47,317 nucleotides of DNA from Candidatus Zixiibacteriota bacterium (GTDB lineage: Bacteria; RBG-13-66-14; B26-G2; WVWN01). The stretch lies in the NCBI GenBank assembly GCA_030613505.1, contig JAUWLW010000022.1:1-47317 (forward strand), read 5' to 3'. Shown piece by piece: positions 33,828 through 42,087 of this stretch. Each line of letters starts with the position of its first letter. Position 1 is the first letter of the stretch. The notes under the pieces were generated by a model. The model searched no databases. It was not told the DNA's origin and saw only the letters and a list, made by a program, of their open reading frames with translations. The translations under genes and the position numbers were made by a program.

Positions 33828-36800
33828 TCAAGTCGTAAGCGGCGTTGATGCCGCCCTCCGTGGTCTCGTCGGTGGTGAGGAGGACGCCGCCTGTGCCGCC
33901 CTCCTTCTTCTCCTCGTAGGGGATAATGCCGTTCACGCGGTACCACTTCTTCTTGCGGCCCCATTTGCGGGCATAGTCCCGGTCGTGCAGTAGGCCGCAG
34001 TGCTCCCAATAGTACGTGAAGCCGGCCTCGGCGTCGGCGACGGTGAAGTCCGGCCACACGGTCCGGCCGTCTTTCCCAGTGAACGGCTTCTCGTAGCTAT
34101 AATCCACGCCGGCGTGCTTGAGGGCGTTGGCGATGATGACCTCGGACTTGGAGGCGACGAGCTCGCCGTTTTCGGTGAGGTAGATGCGGTTGCGGTCGAG
34201 GGTACGCGGCCGCCCCGCCTTCACTTCCACCACGCACGGATCGGGGGCGTCGAAGAGGTTGGTCAGGCGCTCGGCGGTGACGCTGTAGCCGGCGGAGGCG
34301 TAGCGCTTGAGGTCGTGGACGGCCCCTTGGTAAAGGACGACGACGCGGTCCTTCTGCCTGGTTAGGGCGGTGTAAAGTAGCTCGCGCGACAGAAGCCAGC
34401 ACGGCTCCGGGAGGACAAGGACGACGAGGTCGAAGTCGCTCCCCTGCGCCTTGTGGACGGTGAGGGCATAAGCGAGTTCGAGGTAAACGTCGCCGTCATC
34501 CGCGAAATACTTCCTGCCGTACTTATACAGGACGCGTGGTTGGGAGGAGAACTCCACTTCAAGTTGGTAGGGCGCGCGGCCTACTTTCTTACGCTTTTCC
34601 TCGTTGAAGCATTCCCCCACGACGACGCCGATCTCGCCGTTGGCGACGTACGCGAGCGGTTCGCCGGCGCTCGCGGGCGCCCACAAACGGTCGTGGCGGT
34701 GGTTGACGACGTTGATGACCTTCTCGCCGTAGACGATACTTTCGGGGCCGATAGGGCGCGGGATATCGCGGCGCCAGTCCCCCTTAACGTGCGCGCGGGC
34801 GATCATCGCGGCCTGGAAACGGTTATGGATCTTCCGGTTGATACCGGCGGCGCCGAGGGTTAAACCGCGGCCGGGCGAGAGTATCTGCCAATCGTCGGCA
34901 CGCGCGCCCGCGCCGGCTTTAAAGTAACACCGTTCTTCTTTCCACGCTTCGCCGCCGAGGGTTTTGGCGAAACCAACCTGGTCGTCCGGCCCTTCCAGCT
35001 TTAATTCCTCTACTAAAACCGAGAGGAGCTTATCGTTCAACTCGTCGGTGGTCCCCCATCGTTCGAAACGGACGCGGTGGCTTTTCCCTTTCGCGATACG
35101 CTCAAAAACCTCGTCGGCCGCCGGGCTGGGAGAAACGCCGCCGAACCAGTCGGCCAGGGCGAGGTCGTCGCGGCGGTCTTTCTCGTGAGCTGGTTGCTGG
35201 CGGCACAATACCGTGAGCTCGGCATAACCTCGGCCGACGCGCGGCGGCGCCATCGTCTCGGCGTCGGCGGGCCGCAACTGCTCGACGATATCGACGAAGG
35301 GCCGCCCCGCGCCGATGGGGGGAAGCTGTTGCGTGTCGCCGACGAGGATGAGGCGCTCGACACCCTTGAGGTTTTCCAAGAGGGCGGCCAGCATCTCCTC
35401 GGTCAACATCGACGCCTCGTCCACGACGACCGTTTTAGCGCTCTCGTAAGGCTTCGCGCCGGGGCGGAGGCGATAATTACCCGTGGAGCTGTCGTAGCGG
35501 CCGCTGGGCGAGAGGAATTGCGCGATGGTGTAAGCTTTGAGGTCCGCCACGTCGACGCGGTTCCAGAGGCGAACGCGGGCTTTCCCCGTCGGCGCGAGGA
35601 GGAGGATACCCCCTTCTTTTATCTCGGGAGCGCGGCACAGGGCGGCGACGAGGGTCGTCTTCCCCGTCCCGGCCGGGCCGATTAGGACCGAGAAACGGGA
35701 AGCCGCCAGTTCCGCCAACGCGGCGGCTTTCTCTTTTCGCGCGTCGTCGCCGATATCTTCACGCTTCAGCGCGTCGGCGAGGAGCACGCTCCAATCGGCT
35801 TTTACGACGTGACGCTTACCCTTATCAACACGTTTAAGGATGTTCGACCGGATAAGGCCGCCGAGTTCCTGGAAGCGGCCAAGTTGGTAACCGGTCCGGC
35901 CGTCGGCGAGTTTAACGTCGACGACTTCGGGCGGCAACTCCTCGACGAGGGCGTGGTAAATATCCGACGTTACCGGGCACGGCGGTTCGAATGGTAATTC
36001 CTTAACCGCGGTAACGACAGCGTCCGCGGCCTGAAGCGTATGCCCCGACGCCGCTTGCCCTTCTAATAAGGCTACGGTTAACGCCCGGACGCGGCGACCG
36101 TCAACCGATTCCGTAACCGTCGACGGCGTCGGGAGTGGGAAGCGTTCGCGTACCGGCGATGCCGGGAAGACGCCCTGGTCGACGGTCCGGATGCTGATCG
36201 GGTCAGGCGAGAAGCGGTCCTGCTCGTAGAAGAGGTACGGGTTAGCGAGGAGTTCCGCGTCGGAAACTTCTATCCCGCATTCGCGGCGGGAACCGTCCTC
36301 GTAAAAACAAGCCGCCTGTTCTTTATTCAGGTCGAAGCGGCTCATCAGTTTTAAGAGAGCCCTACGTTCGGGCGTCAGCATCGTCCAATTTTTCTTCAGC
36401 GTGTCGCCGATGCCGGCCGCGATTTCCGGCGGAAGGTGCTTCTTCGGGTCGCGGAGGACTTTATCTACAAGCGGCCACGGGTCCTCGTTTTCGCCGACTT
36501 TCGCGGCGATTTCCCACGCGACGAAGTTACCGCGCTCCAGACCAAAAGCCGAAAGGACGGCGCCGAGGCCGGGGCACGGCCCGCGCATCTGCCATAGCTC
36601 GCCCCACCTATCGTCAATCCACGACAAACACCGGTCCCACGGTCCCTCGAACTGCCCGCGCGACGCTTCGATCGCCGCCTTGCACGCGAGGAGGGAGGCG
36701 ATGGCGGCGTCGTTCGAGACGTGTTCGTTCGCGTACGAGAATTCGAGCCTGCGATCCTCGGGCGCGAAGGCGACGAAGGGCGTGGGGTCGAGGTCGGTGC

Positions 36801-37542
36801 CTTCGCGTAACGCCTTATCGAGTTGGTGGTACGGTAAGATAAAACCGTCGTCGAAACCGGGGCGGATGGAGTGATAAATAAGGCGGTCCCAGATTAACGA
36901 CTTGGTCGGTCCGTCGCCGTTATAATCGTATTCCATAGCCTCGCCGACGTCCGTTACCCTACCCACGCCTATGATAACCCGGCGGTTATCCTCGACGAAC
37001 GGGACGCGTTTGGCGTAGAAGAAGCAGAGGGACTTTTCCGGTTTAATAAAACCGAAGAAGCAATCGAGTAAAGCTTTTTGGTTGGATAATTCTTGAACCC
37101 AAGCGGGTTCAAAAGACAGCTCCGGCTCCCGTCGTTCGTCGAAGTCGAGGTCGTGTTCTTCAACTAAAAAGCGCGCGTATTCCCAAAGCATCCATCGGAA
37201 AGGAATAGCGGCGGCGGTGTAGGGTGGGTGGCGGAAGGGCGTCGGCGCGAAGTGGCCGTGGGTATCGGTGCTGGTATTTACGTAAGGATGGTTATGAATG
37301 CGGGTGAATTCGAAGGGGGCGAGGAAAGTAGCACGTTCTGGTATGCAACAAGGCCACGCTTCAGGAGGGAGGTCCGTTAAAGACTCCCCCGCTACCGCGA
37401 CTTCCTTATCGTCGTTTCTTGATTCGGCGATGCGCGGTAGAACGAGGCAATCGACGTTCGCGGCCGGCGACAAGCAAACCCGTCCGTCCCACCCGGCGTC
37501 GTGCCAGGGTACTCGTAAAGATATATGGCGGACCGGTAACAT
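33805..37542 (-). CDS. Large RecD-like SF1 helicase with C-terminal nuclease-like domain
   Basis: 1245 residues from ATG 37542, five bases after AAAGG. The first 550 residues are unassigned. The SF1B helicase core has Walker A GPAGTGKTT (about 622), VVDEASML (about 706), GDTQQLPPIG and VHKAQGSDFD (about 1030), as in RecD2. The tail (about 1120-1245) reads SKSEVIIANAL, WPDFTV and YYWEHCGLL, compatible with a PD-(D/E)xK-type nuclease fold. Such helicase-nuclease fusions occur in defence islands. It has its own cassette promoter and is probably a separate defence gene or an accessory to the restriction system. Confidence 0.8.
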   Translation of the reverse strand: MLPVRHISLRVPWHDAGWDGRVCLSPAANVDCLVLPRIAESRNDDKEVAVAGESLTDLPPEAWPCCIPERATFLAPFEFTRIHNHPYVNTSTDTHGHFAPTPFRHPPYTAAAIPFRWMLWEYARFLVEEHDLDFDERREPELSFEPAWVQELSNQKALLDCFFGFIKPEKSLCFFYAKRVPFVEDNRRVIIGVGRVTDVGEAMEYDYNGDGPTKSLIWDRLIYHSIRPGFDDGFILPYHQLDKALREGTDLDPTPFVAFAPEDRRLEFSYANEHVSNDAAIASLLACKAAIEASRGQFEGPWDRCLSWIDDRWGELWQMRGPCPGLGAVLSAFGLERGNFVAWEIAAKVGENEDPWPLVDKVLRDPKKHLPPEIAAGIGDTLKKNWTMLTPERRALLKLMSRFDLNKEQAACFYEDGSRRECGIEVSDAELLANPYLFYEQDRFSPDPISIRTVDQGVFPASPVRERFPLPTPSTVTESVDGRRVRALTVALLEGQAASGHTLQAADAVVTAVKELPFEPPCPVTSDIYHALVEELPPEVVDVKLADGRTGYQLGRFQELGGLIRSNILKRVDKGKRHVVKADWSVLLADALKREDIGDDARKEKAAALAELAASRFSVLIGPAGTGKTTLVAALCRAPEIKEGGILLLAPTGKARVRLWNRVDVADLKAYTIAQFLSPSGRYDSSTGNYRLRPGAKPYESAKTVVVDEASMLTEEMLAALLENLKGVERLILVGDTQQLPPIGAGRPFVDIVEQLRPADAETMAPPRVGRGYAELTVLCRQQPAHEKDRRDDLALADWFGGVSPSPAADEVFERIAKGKSHRVRFERWGTTDELNDKLLSVLVEELKLEGPDDQVGFAKTLGGEAWKEERCYFKAGAGARADDWQILSPGRGLTLGAAGINRKIHNRFQAAMIARAHVKGDWRRDIPRPIGPESIVYGEKVINVVNHRHDRLWAPASAGEPLAYVANGEIGVVVGECFNEEKRKKVGRAPYQLEVEFSSQPRVLYKYGRKYFADDGDVYLELAYALTVHKAQGSDFDLVVLVLPEPCWLLSRELLYTALTRQKDRVVVLYQGAVHDLKRYASAGYSVTAERLTNLFDAPDPCVVEVKAGRPRTLDRNRIYLTENGELVASKSEVIIANALKHAGVDYSYEKPFTGKDGRTVWPDFTVADAEAGFTYYWEHCGLLHDRDYARKWGRKKKWYRVNGIIPYEEKKEGGTGGVLLTTDETTEGGINAAYDLIKEVFGA

Positions 37543-37603
37543 GTTTACCTTTCGAAATGCTACTGCGAGAATGTATATTGAACTACGGTTTGCGGTTCGT
37601 CCG

Positions 37604-37642
37604 AATAATAAACGCCGCCCCCGGCCAATGCCGACGGGCGGC
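37604..37642 (-). terminator. Leader hairpin of copy 2 of the duplicated cassette
   Basis: Minus strand GCCGCCC...GGGCGGC followed by GTTTATTATT. It sits 37 bases after the conserved GGGAGGA block, the same spacing as in copy 1 (36), and 62 bases before the helicase start. Confidence 0.55.
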
Positions 37643-37708
37643 TCAGAATATTACGTTACGATCACAAGAATTCCCTTTATCTCGTTCCTCCCTGCTCTTA
37701 CTTAGAAT

Positions 37709-37737
37709 ATTTTACTCTATAAAAAACGCCGAGTCAA
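37709..37737 (-). promoter_or_regulatory. Promoter of the RecD-like helicase, cassette copy 2
   Basis: Minus strand: TTGACT (37737-37732), 17-base spacer, TAAAAT (37714-37709), identical in both hexamers and spacing to copy 1. The block CAGGGAGGAACGAGA follows at 37694-37680. Confidence 0.72.
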
Positions 37738-37803
37738 GCCCTAACGTGCATAACCTTAACTAATCATTTATCCGATATCGTCGACTTGAACACTTCTGCT
37801 CGT

Positions 37804-38226
37804 TCAGCAATCTATCGCCTCTTTGTCGGCCGTGCCGCCGAAAGAGGCCAGAGGCGCTTGGTGGCCCCGGTCAATACGAAGCGCCTCGTTTGCGCCGCCG
37901 TAGTCGTCGGGCTTAGCCTCGAGCGTCTCCTCGGGTGCAAGCCACGGGTCCGTCATCCATTTCCGCTTCGTCTCGGCGTCGCCCTCAACCGTCGCAGCGT
38001 CGAGCCGGTACGCCACCCAGTCCGCGAACTTCGTCTCATCGTTTGACGACAGCGCGTACGCGTCGCGGATAATCAGGTCGTTTGTCGCCATCGTCCCCTC
38101 CGGGCAGCCGTAGAAGAAGTGCTTGCAGTGGACCTCGGGGGCGGAAGAGTCGGTATTGTCGGCATTTGCGGCAGATGTGAGAACGGCTATTAAAATCCAT
38201 AGAAATGGTAAGCTTTTCTTAGGCAT
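37804..38226 (-). pseudogene. NucA-type DNA/RNA endonuclease, truncated after DRGH
   Basis: 140 residues: signal peptide (PFLWILIAVLTSAANA), then the start of a non-specific endonuclease (HCKHFFYGCPEG, IIRDAYALS) up to the catalytic motif DRGHQAPLASF. A stop follows eleven residues later. The conserved Asn and Glu that bind the metal in this family lie beyond that point and are missing, so it should be inactive. The break is next to the cassette promoter at 37737. Confidence 0.72.
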
Positions 38227-38347
38227 AGGTATCCTACTTAAGTTTTTTAACTCAAACTAACGATGTCGACCGCTTTTAAATTAAGAAATTTATCTTGCAT
38301 TTTGATATTGAGTATGATATAAAAATAACCTTTTCGATAGCTTTCTT

Positions 38348-38397
38348 TTACCGGGGCTCGGATACTATCATAAGGATTTGACGTATTATACCGGTAA
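38348..38397. repeat. Inverted repeat upstream of the hicA-like gene
   Basis: TTACCGG (38348-38354) and CCGGTAA (38391-38397) face each other 30-80 bases before the toxin start. HicB proteins often bind inverted repeats near their promoter, so this is a candidate operator. Spacing is wide and no repeat within the arms was seen. Confidence 0.3.
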
Positions 38398-38427
38398 GCG
38401 GAAGTATGCGCAACAAGGTTTTCGCTA

Positions 38428-38763
38428 TTGTTGACCCCCAAGAAATACGATGCCCTCGTAGAGAAGTTTTACGCGAGTCCGAATAACGTTAGGTTTTCGG
38501 AACTCGTTCGATTATTAGAGCTACACGGTAAAAAATTCCTAAATAAAAACTCGACGGATTACTACTACGGCGATCCGGAAAACCCCGTTGACTCGATTAT
38601 GATAGCGAAACAGCACGGTACTAAAGACGGCGTAAAACGTTGCTACGTTACAAAGGTAAGGAACTATTTAAACTTGAGAGAAAACAAAGAAGAAATGATG
38701 GCGCGGTTGGAATTGCTGAGACGATTAAAACAAACGGGTGAAGGCGATAACTATGAAGAATAA
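38428..38763 (+). CDS. hicA: HicA-like toxin
   Basis: 111 residues from TTG 38428. The order FSELVRLLELHGKKFL...SIMIAKQHG...VKRCYVTKVRNYL follows the HicA double-stranded RNA-binding fold of mRNA interferases. The usual GSH box with the catalytic His is replaced by NSTDYYYG, so activity may be lost or use other residues. It overlaps the HicB-like gene by 11 bases, the normal toxin-first order. Confidence 0.65.
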   Translation: MLTPKKYDALVEKFYASPNNVRFSELVRLLELHGKKFLNKNSTDYYYGDPENPVDSIMIAKQHGTKDGVKRCYVTKVRNYLNLRENKEEMMARLELLRRLKQTGEGDNYEE

Positions 38764-39286
38764 AGGCGCGGAAAACGAAATCGAAAAGTACGTGCAAATG
38801 CCCCACAAGGTAACTATCACGGAGCAAGGGGACGGTACGTTACTCGCTGAGGTCTATGACTTCCCCGGTTGCATGGTAGTCGTCGACGATTACCGCGAGT
38901 TAAAGAAGCGGATCGGGGACGTTAAAATGCTTTGGGTTGAGACGGCCATTAAGTACGGATGGCGAATCCCGGAACCGAGAGACGAGGAAGAATGTAAAGG
39001 TAAGATTCTCCTACGAGTACCGGTTTCCGACCACCGGAGGCTAAAAATTAACGCCGAGCGAGAGGGTGTTAGCCTCAATACGTATCTGGTTTCGTTGGTA
39101 ACGAGAAAAGAAAGTTCGCACGAATACGTAATGAAATTGAAATTCTACCTCCAAGAATTAAAAGCGATTGCTAGTCAATGGTCCTTCACTTGGAGAGTCA
39201 CACGAGGGACGCAAGCCGAAGCCGTAGTATCGAAACCCCAAGGAGAAAGGACTACACCCCTAGACGATTACCAGCATATTAATTAG
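38753..39286 (+). CDS. hicB: HicB-like antitoxin with long C-terminal extension
   Basis: ATG 38753 is eight bases after AAGG, giving 177 residues. The N-terminal HicB fold (KVTITEQGDGTLLAEVYDFPGC) is followed by a ribbon-helix-helix DNA-binding segment (KILLRVPVSDHRRLKINAE, GVSLNTYLVSLV). About 60 residues then follow, including the hydrophobic and aromatic stretch YVMKLKFYLQELKAIASQ plus WSFTW. Ordinary HicB ends after the DNA-binding part. The extension resembles the chaperone-addiction tails of antitoxins that depend on SecB, in line with the next gene. Confidence 0.75.
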   Translation: MKNKGAENEIEKYVQMPHKVTITEQGDGTLLAEVYDFPGCMVVVDDYRELKKRIGDVKMLWVETAIKYGWRIPEPRDEEECKGKILLRVPVSDHRRLKINAEREGVSLNTYLVSLVTRKESSHEYVMKLKFYLQELKAIASQWSFTWRVTRGTQAEAVVSKPQGERTTPLDDYQHIN

Positions 39287-39302
39287 CTGTTTGGAGGCCG
39301 AA

Positions 39303-39728
39303 GTGGGCAAATTTAAAATACCTCCCGATGAATACCTGGCGTTCCTAAAAGGCATTGAACTAACCGGCGTTTACCTTAAAAAAGTCGATACCGAACTGGT
39401 AAAGGATAAGATCGACATCTCCCGACCGGTAGACGTTGAACCCAAGGGGCGCGCGAACTACGAGAACGTGGAGCCAAACGTCATTAGGGTTAAGCAGCAA
39501 TACAACATCAAGATGTCGGACCGCGAAAATGGCGAGCTCCTCGTCTACGTCAAATGTGCCTACATTTTAACGTACGAATCAGGCACGCCTATGACGGATG
39601 ATATCTGGGAGGTCTTCAAAGCCCGTAGTGTTCAGATGGTCATCTGGCCTTACATCCGCGAGATTTTCGATTCGACGCTCCGGCGTTTCGGGCTTCCTCC
39701 TCTTTTTCTCCCTGCCCGGATAATTTAG
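39303..39728 (+). CDS. SecB-like chaperone of a toxin-antitoxin-chaperone module
   Basis: GTG 39303, five bases after GGAGG, is preferred over TTG 39291; it gives 141 residues, the size of SecB. The C-terminal VIWPYIREIFDSTLRRFGLPPLFLP matches the conserved end of SecB family proteins (PYxRE...G.PPL.LP). It lies 16 bases after the HicB-like gene and before a terminator. In known modules such chaperones fold the antitoxin and keep the toxin neutralised. Confidence 0.78.
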   Translation: MGKFKIPPDEYLAFLKGIELTGVYLKKVDTELVKDKIDISRPVDVEPKGRANYENVEPNVIRVKQQYNIKMSDRENGELLVYVKCAYILTYESGTPMTDDIWEVFKARSVQMVIWPYIREIFDSTLRRFGLPPLFLPARII

Positions 39729-39754
39729 GGGCGGCCCCCTAACACCGTTTCCCG

Positions 39755-39778
39755 CCAGCCCTATTGGGCTGGTTTTTT
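39755..39778 (+). terminator. Intrinsic terminator of the toxin-antitoxin-chaperone operon
   Basis: CCAGCCC-TATT-GGGCTGG followed by six T, 26 bases after the SecB-like stop. Confidence 0.88.
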
Positions 39779-39792
39779 GTCACCTCATAAGA

Positions 39793-40446
39793 TTAATCCT
39801 TCGATTCCGGCTTTTCGCCACCCCGTGCGTATTTCCGTTCGAGTTCCTCCATCTCGTAAATTAACCTCAACATCTGCGCCGTAAAAGTGAATGTATCGTA
39901 GGCTCTCTCAGGGGGGCTGGCTTCTAACCGGTGAGCAGCTAAACTACCTAAATCCCTTATGCGTTTTACCCACGGCCTCATCTGAGGCGTCACGTACCCT
40001 TTTTCCACCAGATAGTCGACGTATTCTACAAACCCTTTTCCCTCGTCAGCCCCTTTCTCGCAGGCCACGTACATTAAAATATTCCGGCACATTAACTCGC
40101 CAGCGGTGAACGCGTTAACGGAAAAACAATTCCTAACCTCTTCGTACGCTTCCTCGATTTCCGGTTTTAAGCCTAATATGCGATCCCCGATTTTCGGACC
40201 AGGGTATTGTGTCCCCGTAAGATCGACAATTGTCCCCCGTCCGCAGATCGTGCACAATACGAATCGTACAGCCGGTCTTACTTTGGGTGTAGGGCCCGAA
40301 CCTTCTCCCCGTCCAGGAACTGGCGAATACGTAGCGATTATCCACCCGACACCTGATGTCCCGCAGTAAGCGCATTCGAATTTTAGCGGCCTGCCCCCTA
40401 TAGCATATGGATTGAAGTGTTCAGGCCCTTCGTAACTGGTTTCCAT
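39793..40446 (-). CDS. DUF4145 protein with zinc ribbon
   Basis: 217 residues from ATG 40446 after AAGGGG. The N-terminus has CAYC...CTIC (a zinc ribbon). The DUF4145 part follows: NCFSVNAFTAGELMCRNILMY and IRDLGSLAAHRLEAS. This family is frequent in defence islands and as a domain fused to restriction subunits; its biochemical role is unknown. It converges on the toxin-antitoxin operon. Confidence 0.75.
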   Translation of the reverse strand: METSYEGPEHFNPYAIGGRPLKFECAYCGTSGVGWIIATYSPVPGRGEGSGPTPKVRPAVRFVLCTICGRGTIVDLTGTQYPGPKIGDRILGLKPEIEEAYEEVRNCFSVNAFTAGELMCRNILMYVACEKGADEGKGFVEYVDYLVEKGYVTPQMRPWVKRIRDLGSLAAHRLEASPPERAYDTFTFTAQMLRLIYEMEELERKYARGGEKPESKD

Positions 40447-40560
40447 TTATAGACCCCTTTTTAACTTCGTTACTGATATTAGCCTTATGGGCGGAGTTTA
40501 AAGTCAACTACGCCGCCCTCGACGCCTGCCCGCTCACCGCGAGGGCATCCGTGTTAACGC

Positions 40561-40780
40561 CTACCTAAACACCGCCTTCACCTTCGCGAGCGACGCCGGC
40601 ACGACGGTCGCGTCCGTGTCGCGGAAGTACTGAACGCGGTAATTATAGCTGTCTACGATGTAGAGAAAGGAGCCGGCCTGGTTGAACGCGAGTACTATCG
40701 GACGGTTGGAATACCCATTGCTGGAGCGCGTTTTACCCCGCTTCCCGAGTAAGGAACCTGCCGGCGGCTCCGTCTGATTT
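40561..40780 (-). pseudogene. NHL-repeat protein, C-terminal remnant
   Basis: Read on the minus strand: GYSNRPIVLAFNQAGSFLYIVDSYNYRVQYFRD and then a short tail ending KVKAVFR and TAG at 40561. This is one NHL beta-propeller blade plus the C-terminus of a larger secreted protein. Upstream frames are lost near 40780. It may be host chromosome captured at the edge of the island. Confidence 0.7.
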
Positions 40781-41059
40781 CTAAGGATTAGCCGATACCT
40801 CTATTAACGTTAATAATAGAGACCGGCCGATAACGGCCGTGAAAAGACGGTTGCGCCCACCGCGGTGTCTAACGAATAAACCAAATACGCGGGCGTCCGC
40901 CCGTTCAAATTCCTACTCGGTTAAGAGTTCGAACCCAACGTTATTATGTTTGCGATAATCCCTATTTTAGCAAACAAAACCCTGCCCCGCCAGCTTCTTA
41001 CTAGCTCCCCGGATTAACGGGAGGATTTAGAGCCCGCGTATCTGATCAGCGCAATCTAA
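40781..41059. other. Non-coding stretch between NHL remnant and second integrase
   Basis: No gene was recognised. It contains a perfect 14-base palindrome TATTAACGTTAATA at 40802-40815 and a GGGCG/CGCCC hairpin near 40890-40900. It may hold binding sites for the second integrase. Confidence 0.4.
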
Positions 41060-41071
41060 GTTACCCTAGAA
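41060..41071. other. Half of a dif-like site beside the second integrase
   Basis: TAAGTTACCCTAGAA resembles the left arm of the site at 22953-22980 (TATGTTACCTATAA) and lies 10 bases from the integrase stop, as there. The central hexamer and right arm are not conserved. It may be the junction left by integration. Confidence 0.35.
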
Positions 41072-41081
41072 AACCGCGACA

Positions 41082-42026
41082 TTATTTCGGAACGCCCGCA
41101 GCTACTATCTTAGCGATGTCGCCGGCGAGGTCGCGACGGGTGTCGTCATAAACGGTGAGCGTTTCGAGGTCGCGGTGGCGCGAGTATTTCTGGACGGCGC
41201 GGACGTCGCCGCCGGTCTTGTCCAACGCCTCGGTGATTGCGGCGTGGCGTAAACCGTGCGGCGTTACATTGTACCCCGCTTTTTTCCCCGCGTACTTGAC
41301 GACGTAGTAGACCGCTGCCCCCGTCAACCGCCCGCCCTTGCCGGCCCGATCGAAGTTTATAAACAGCGGGCCGGCGTCCCGCCCCCGCGCGTCGAGCCAC
41401 GCGTCGAGCGCCGCAGCCGTCTCCGGGGGCAGCGTCCGTTCTTCCTTCTCGGTCCGGCCCTTCCCGTAAACGCGCACCACGCCCCCGCTTAGGTCGACGT
41501 CGCCGACGTCGAGCTGAGTCAGCTCGCCTCGCCTTAACGCGAGGTCGTACAATAGGCGAACGATCGCCCGATCGCGGGCTGCCTTCGCGCCCCGGCGCCG
41601 CCGCAGCACCTCTAAGATGTCACTAACGCCGGACGCCCCGGGGCCGCGGGTGTCGCGGTAAGGCTGCGTCTTAACGTTCTCGACTTCCAGCACCCAATTG
41701 ACCAAGCCCGCCGCCCGCGCAAATCTTACGAAAGACCGTAGGGATGCTAATCGGCGGTTTATCGTAGCCGCCGCTAAGCCGTCGTCTCGTAGCGCAGCTT
41801 TATAAGCTGTCACCGCGGCGAACGCCGCTCTCGGACCGCCTCGTAATAGACCTTCAAGCGCGATTCCCGGGGACGGCGCGCCGACGTATCCCGCGAACGC
41901 CGTCAAGTCGCTCTCGTACGCCCGGCGCGTTGACGGCGACCGGGAAGCTACGAACGCCGCGACGGCCGTAACGGCGTCGTACATTCGGGTTAGTGTGTGT
42001 TCTTCATTTTTAATGGGCAGCGCCAT
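41082..42026 (-). CDS. Tyrosine recombinase (XerC/D-like integrase), second copy
   Basis: 314 residues from ATG 42026, six bases after GGAG. Catalytic residues are complete: LALRRGE (about 162), GKGR, HGLRH (about 257), SRHRD and Tyr in LTVYDD (about 293). It is a paralogue of the integrase at 22981-23916 along its whole length, including SPSTRRAY and EVENVKTQPYRDTRGPG. It should integrate or excise the element to its right. Confidence 0.92.
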   Translation of the reverse strand: MALPIKNEEHTLTRMYDAVTAVAAFVASRSPSTRRAYESDLTAFAGYVGAPSPGIALEGLLRGGPRAAFAAVTAYKAALRDDGLAAATINRRLASLRSFVRFARAAGLVNWVLEVENVKTQPYRDTRGPGASGVSDILEVLRRRRGAKAARDRAIVRLLYDLALRRGELTQLDVGDVDLSGGVVRVYGKGRTEKEERTLPPETAAALDAWLDARGRDAGPLFINFDRAGKGGRLTGAAVYYVVKYAGKKAGYNVTPHGLRHAAITEALDKTGGDVRAVQKYSRHRDLETLTVYDDTRRDLAGDIAKIVAAGVPK

Positions 42027-42087
42027 TTACGCTCCGAAAGTTCGTACTTAAATGAAAAGAGAGCCGATACGAATCAACGGTCCAATA

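Larger units (their letters stand above)
22953..41071. mobile_element. Putative Xer-type integrative element carrying a defence island
   Basis: The left limit is the dif-like site next to an integrase; the right limit is proposed at the half-site (41060-41071) next to the second integrase. Inside lie restriction-modification genes, helicases, a toxin-antitoxin-chaperone module, a DUF4145 gene and gene remnants, with base composition shifting from gene to gene. No transposase is present. The limits are inferred and need comparison with empty sites. Confidence 0.45.

Noticed and set aside
24156-37542. Known multi-gene defence systems (BREX, DISARM, Dpd, Druantia)
   Set aside because: The signature genes (PglZ, DrmB/DUF1998, DpdA, DruH) are absent among the recognisable products.
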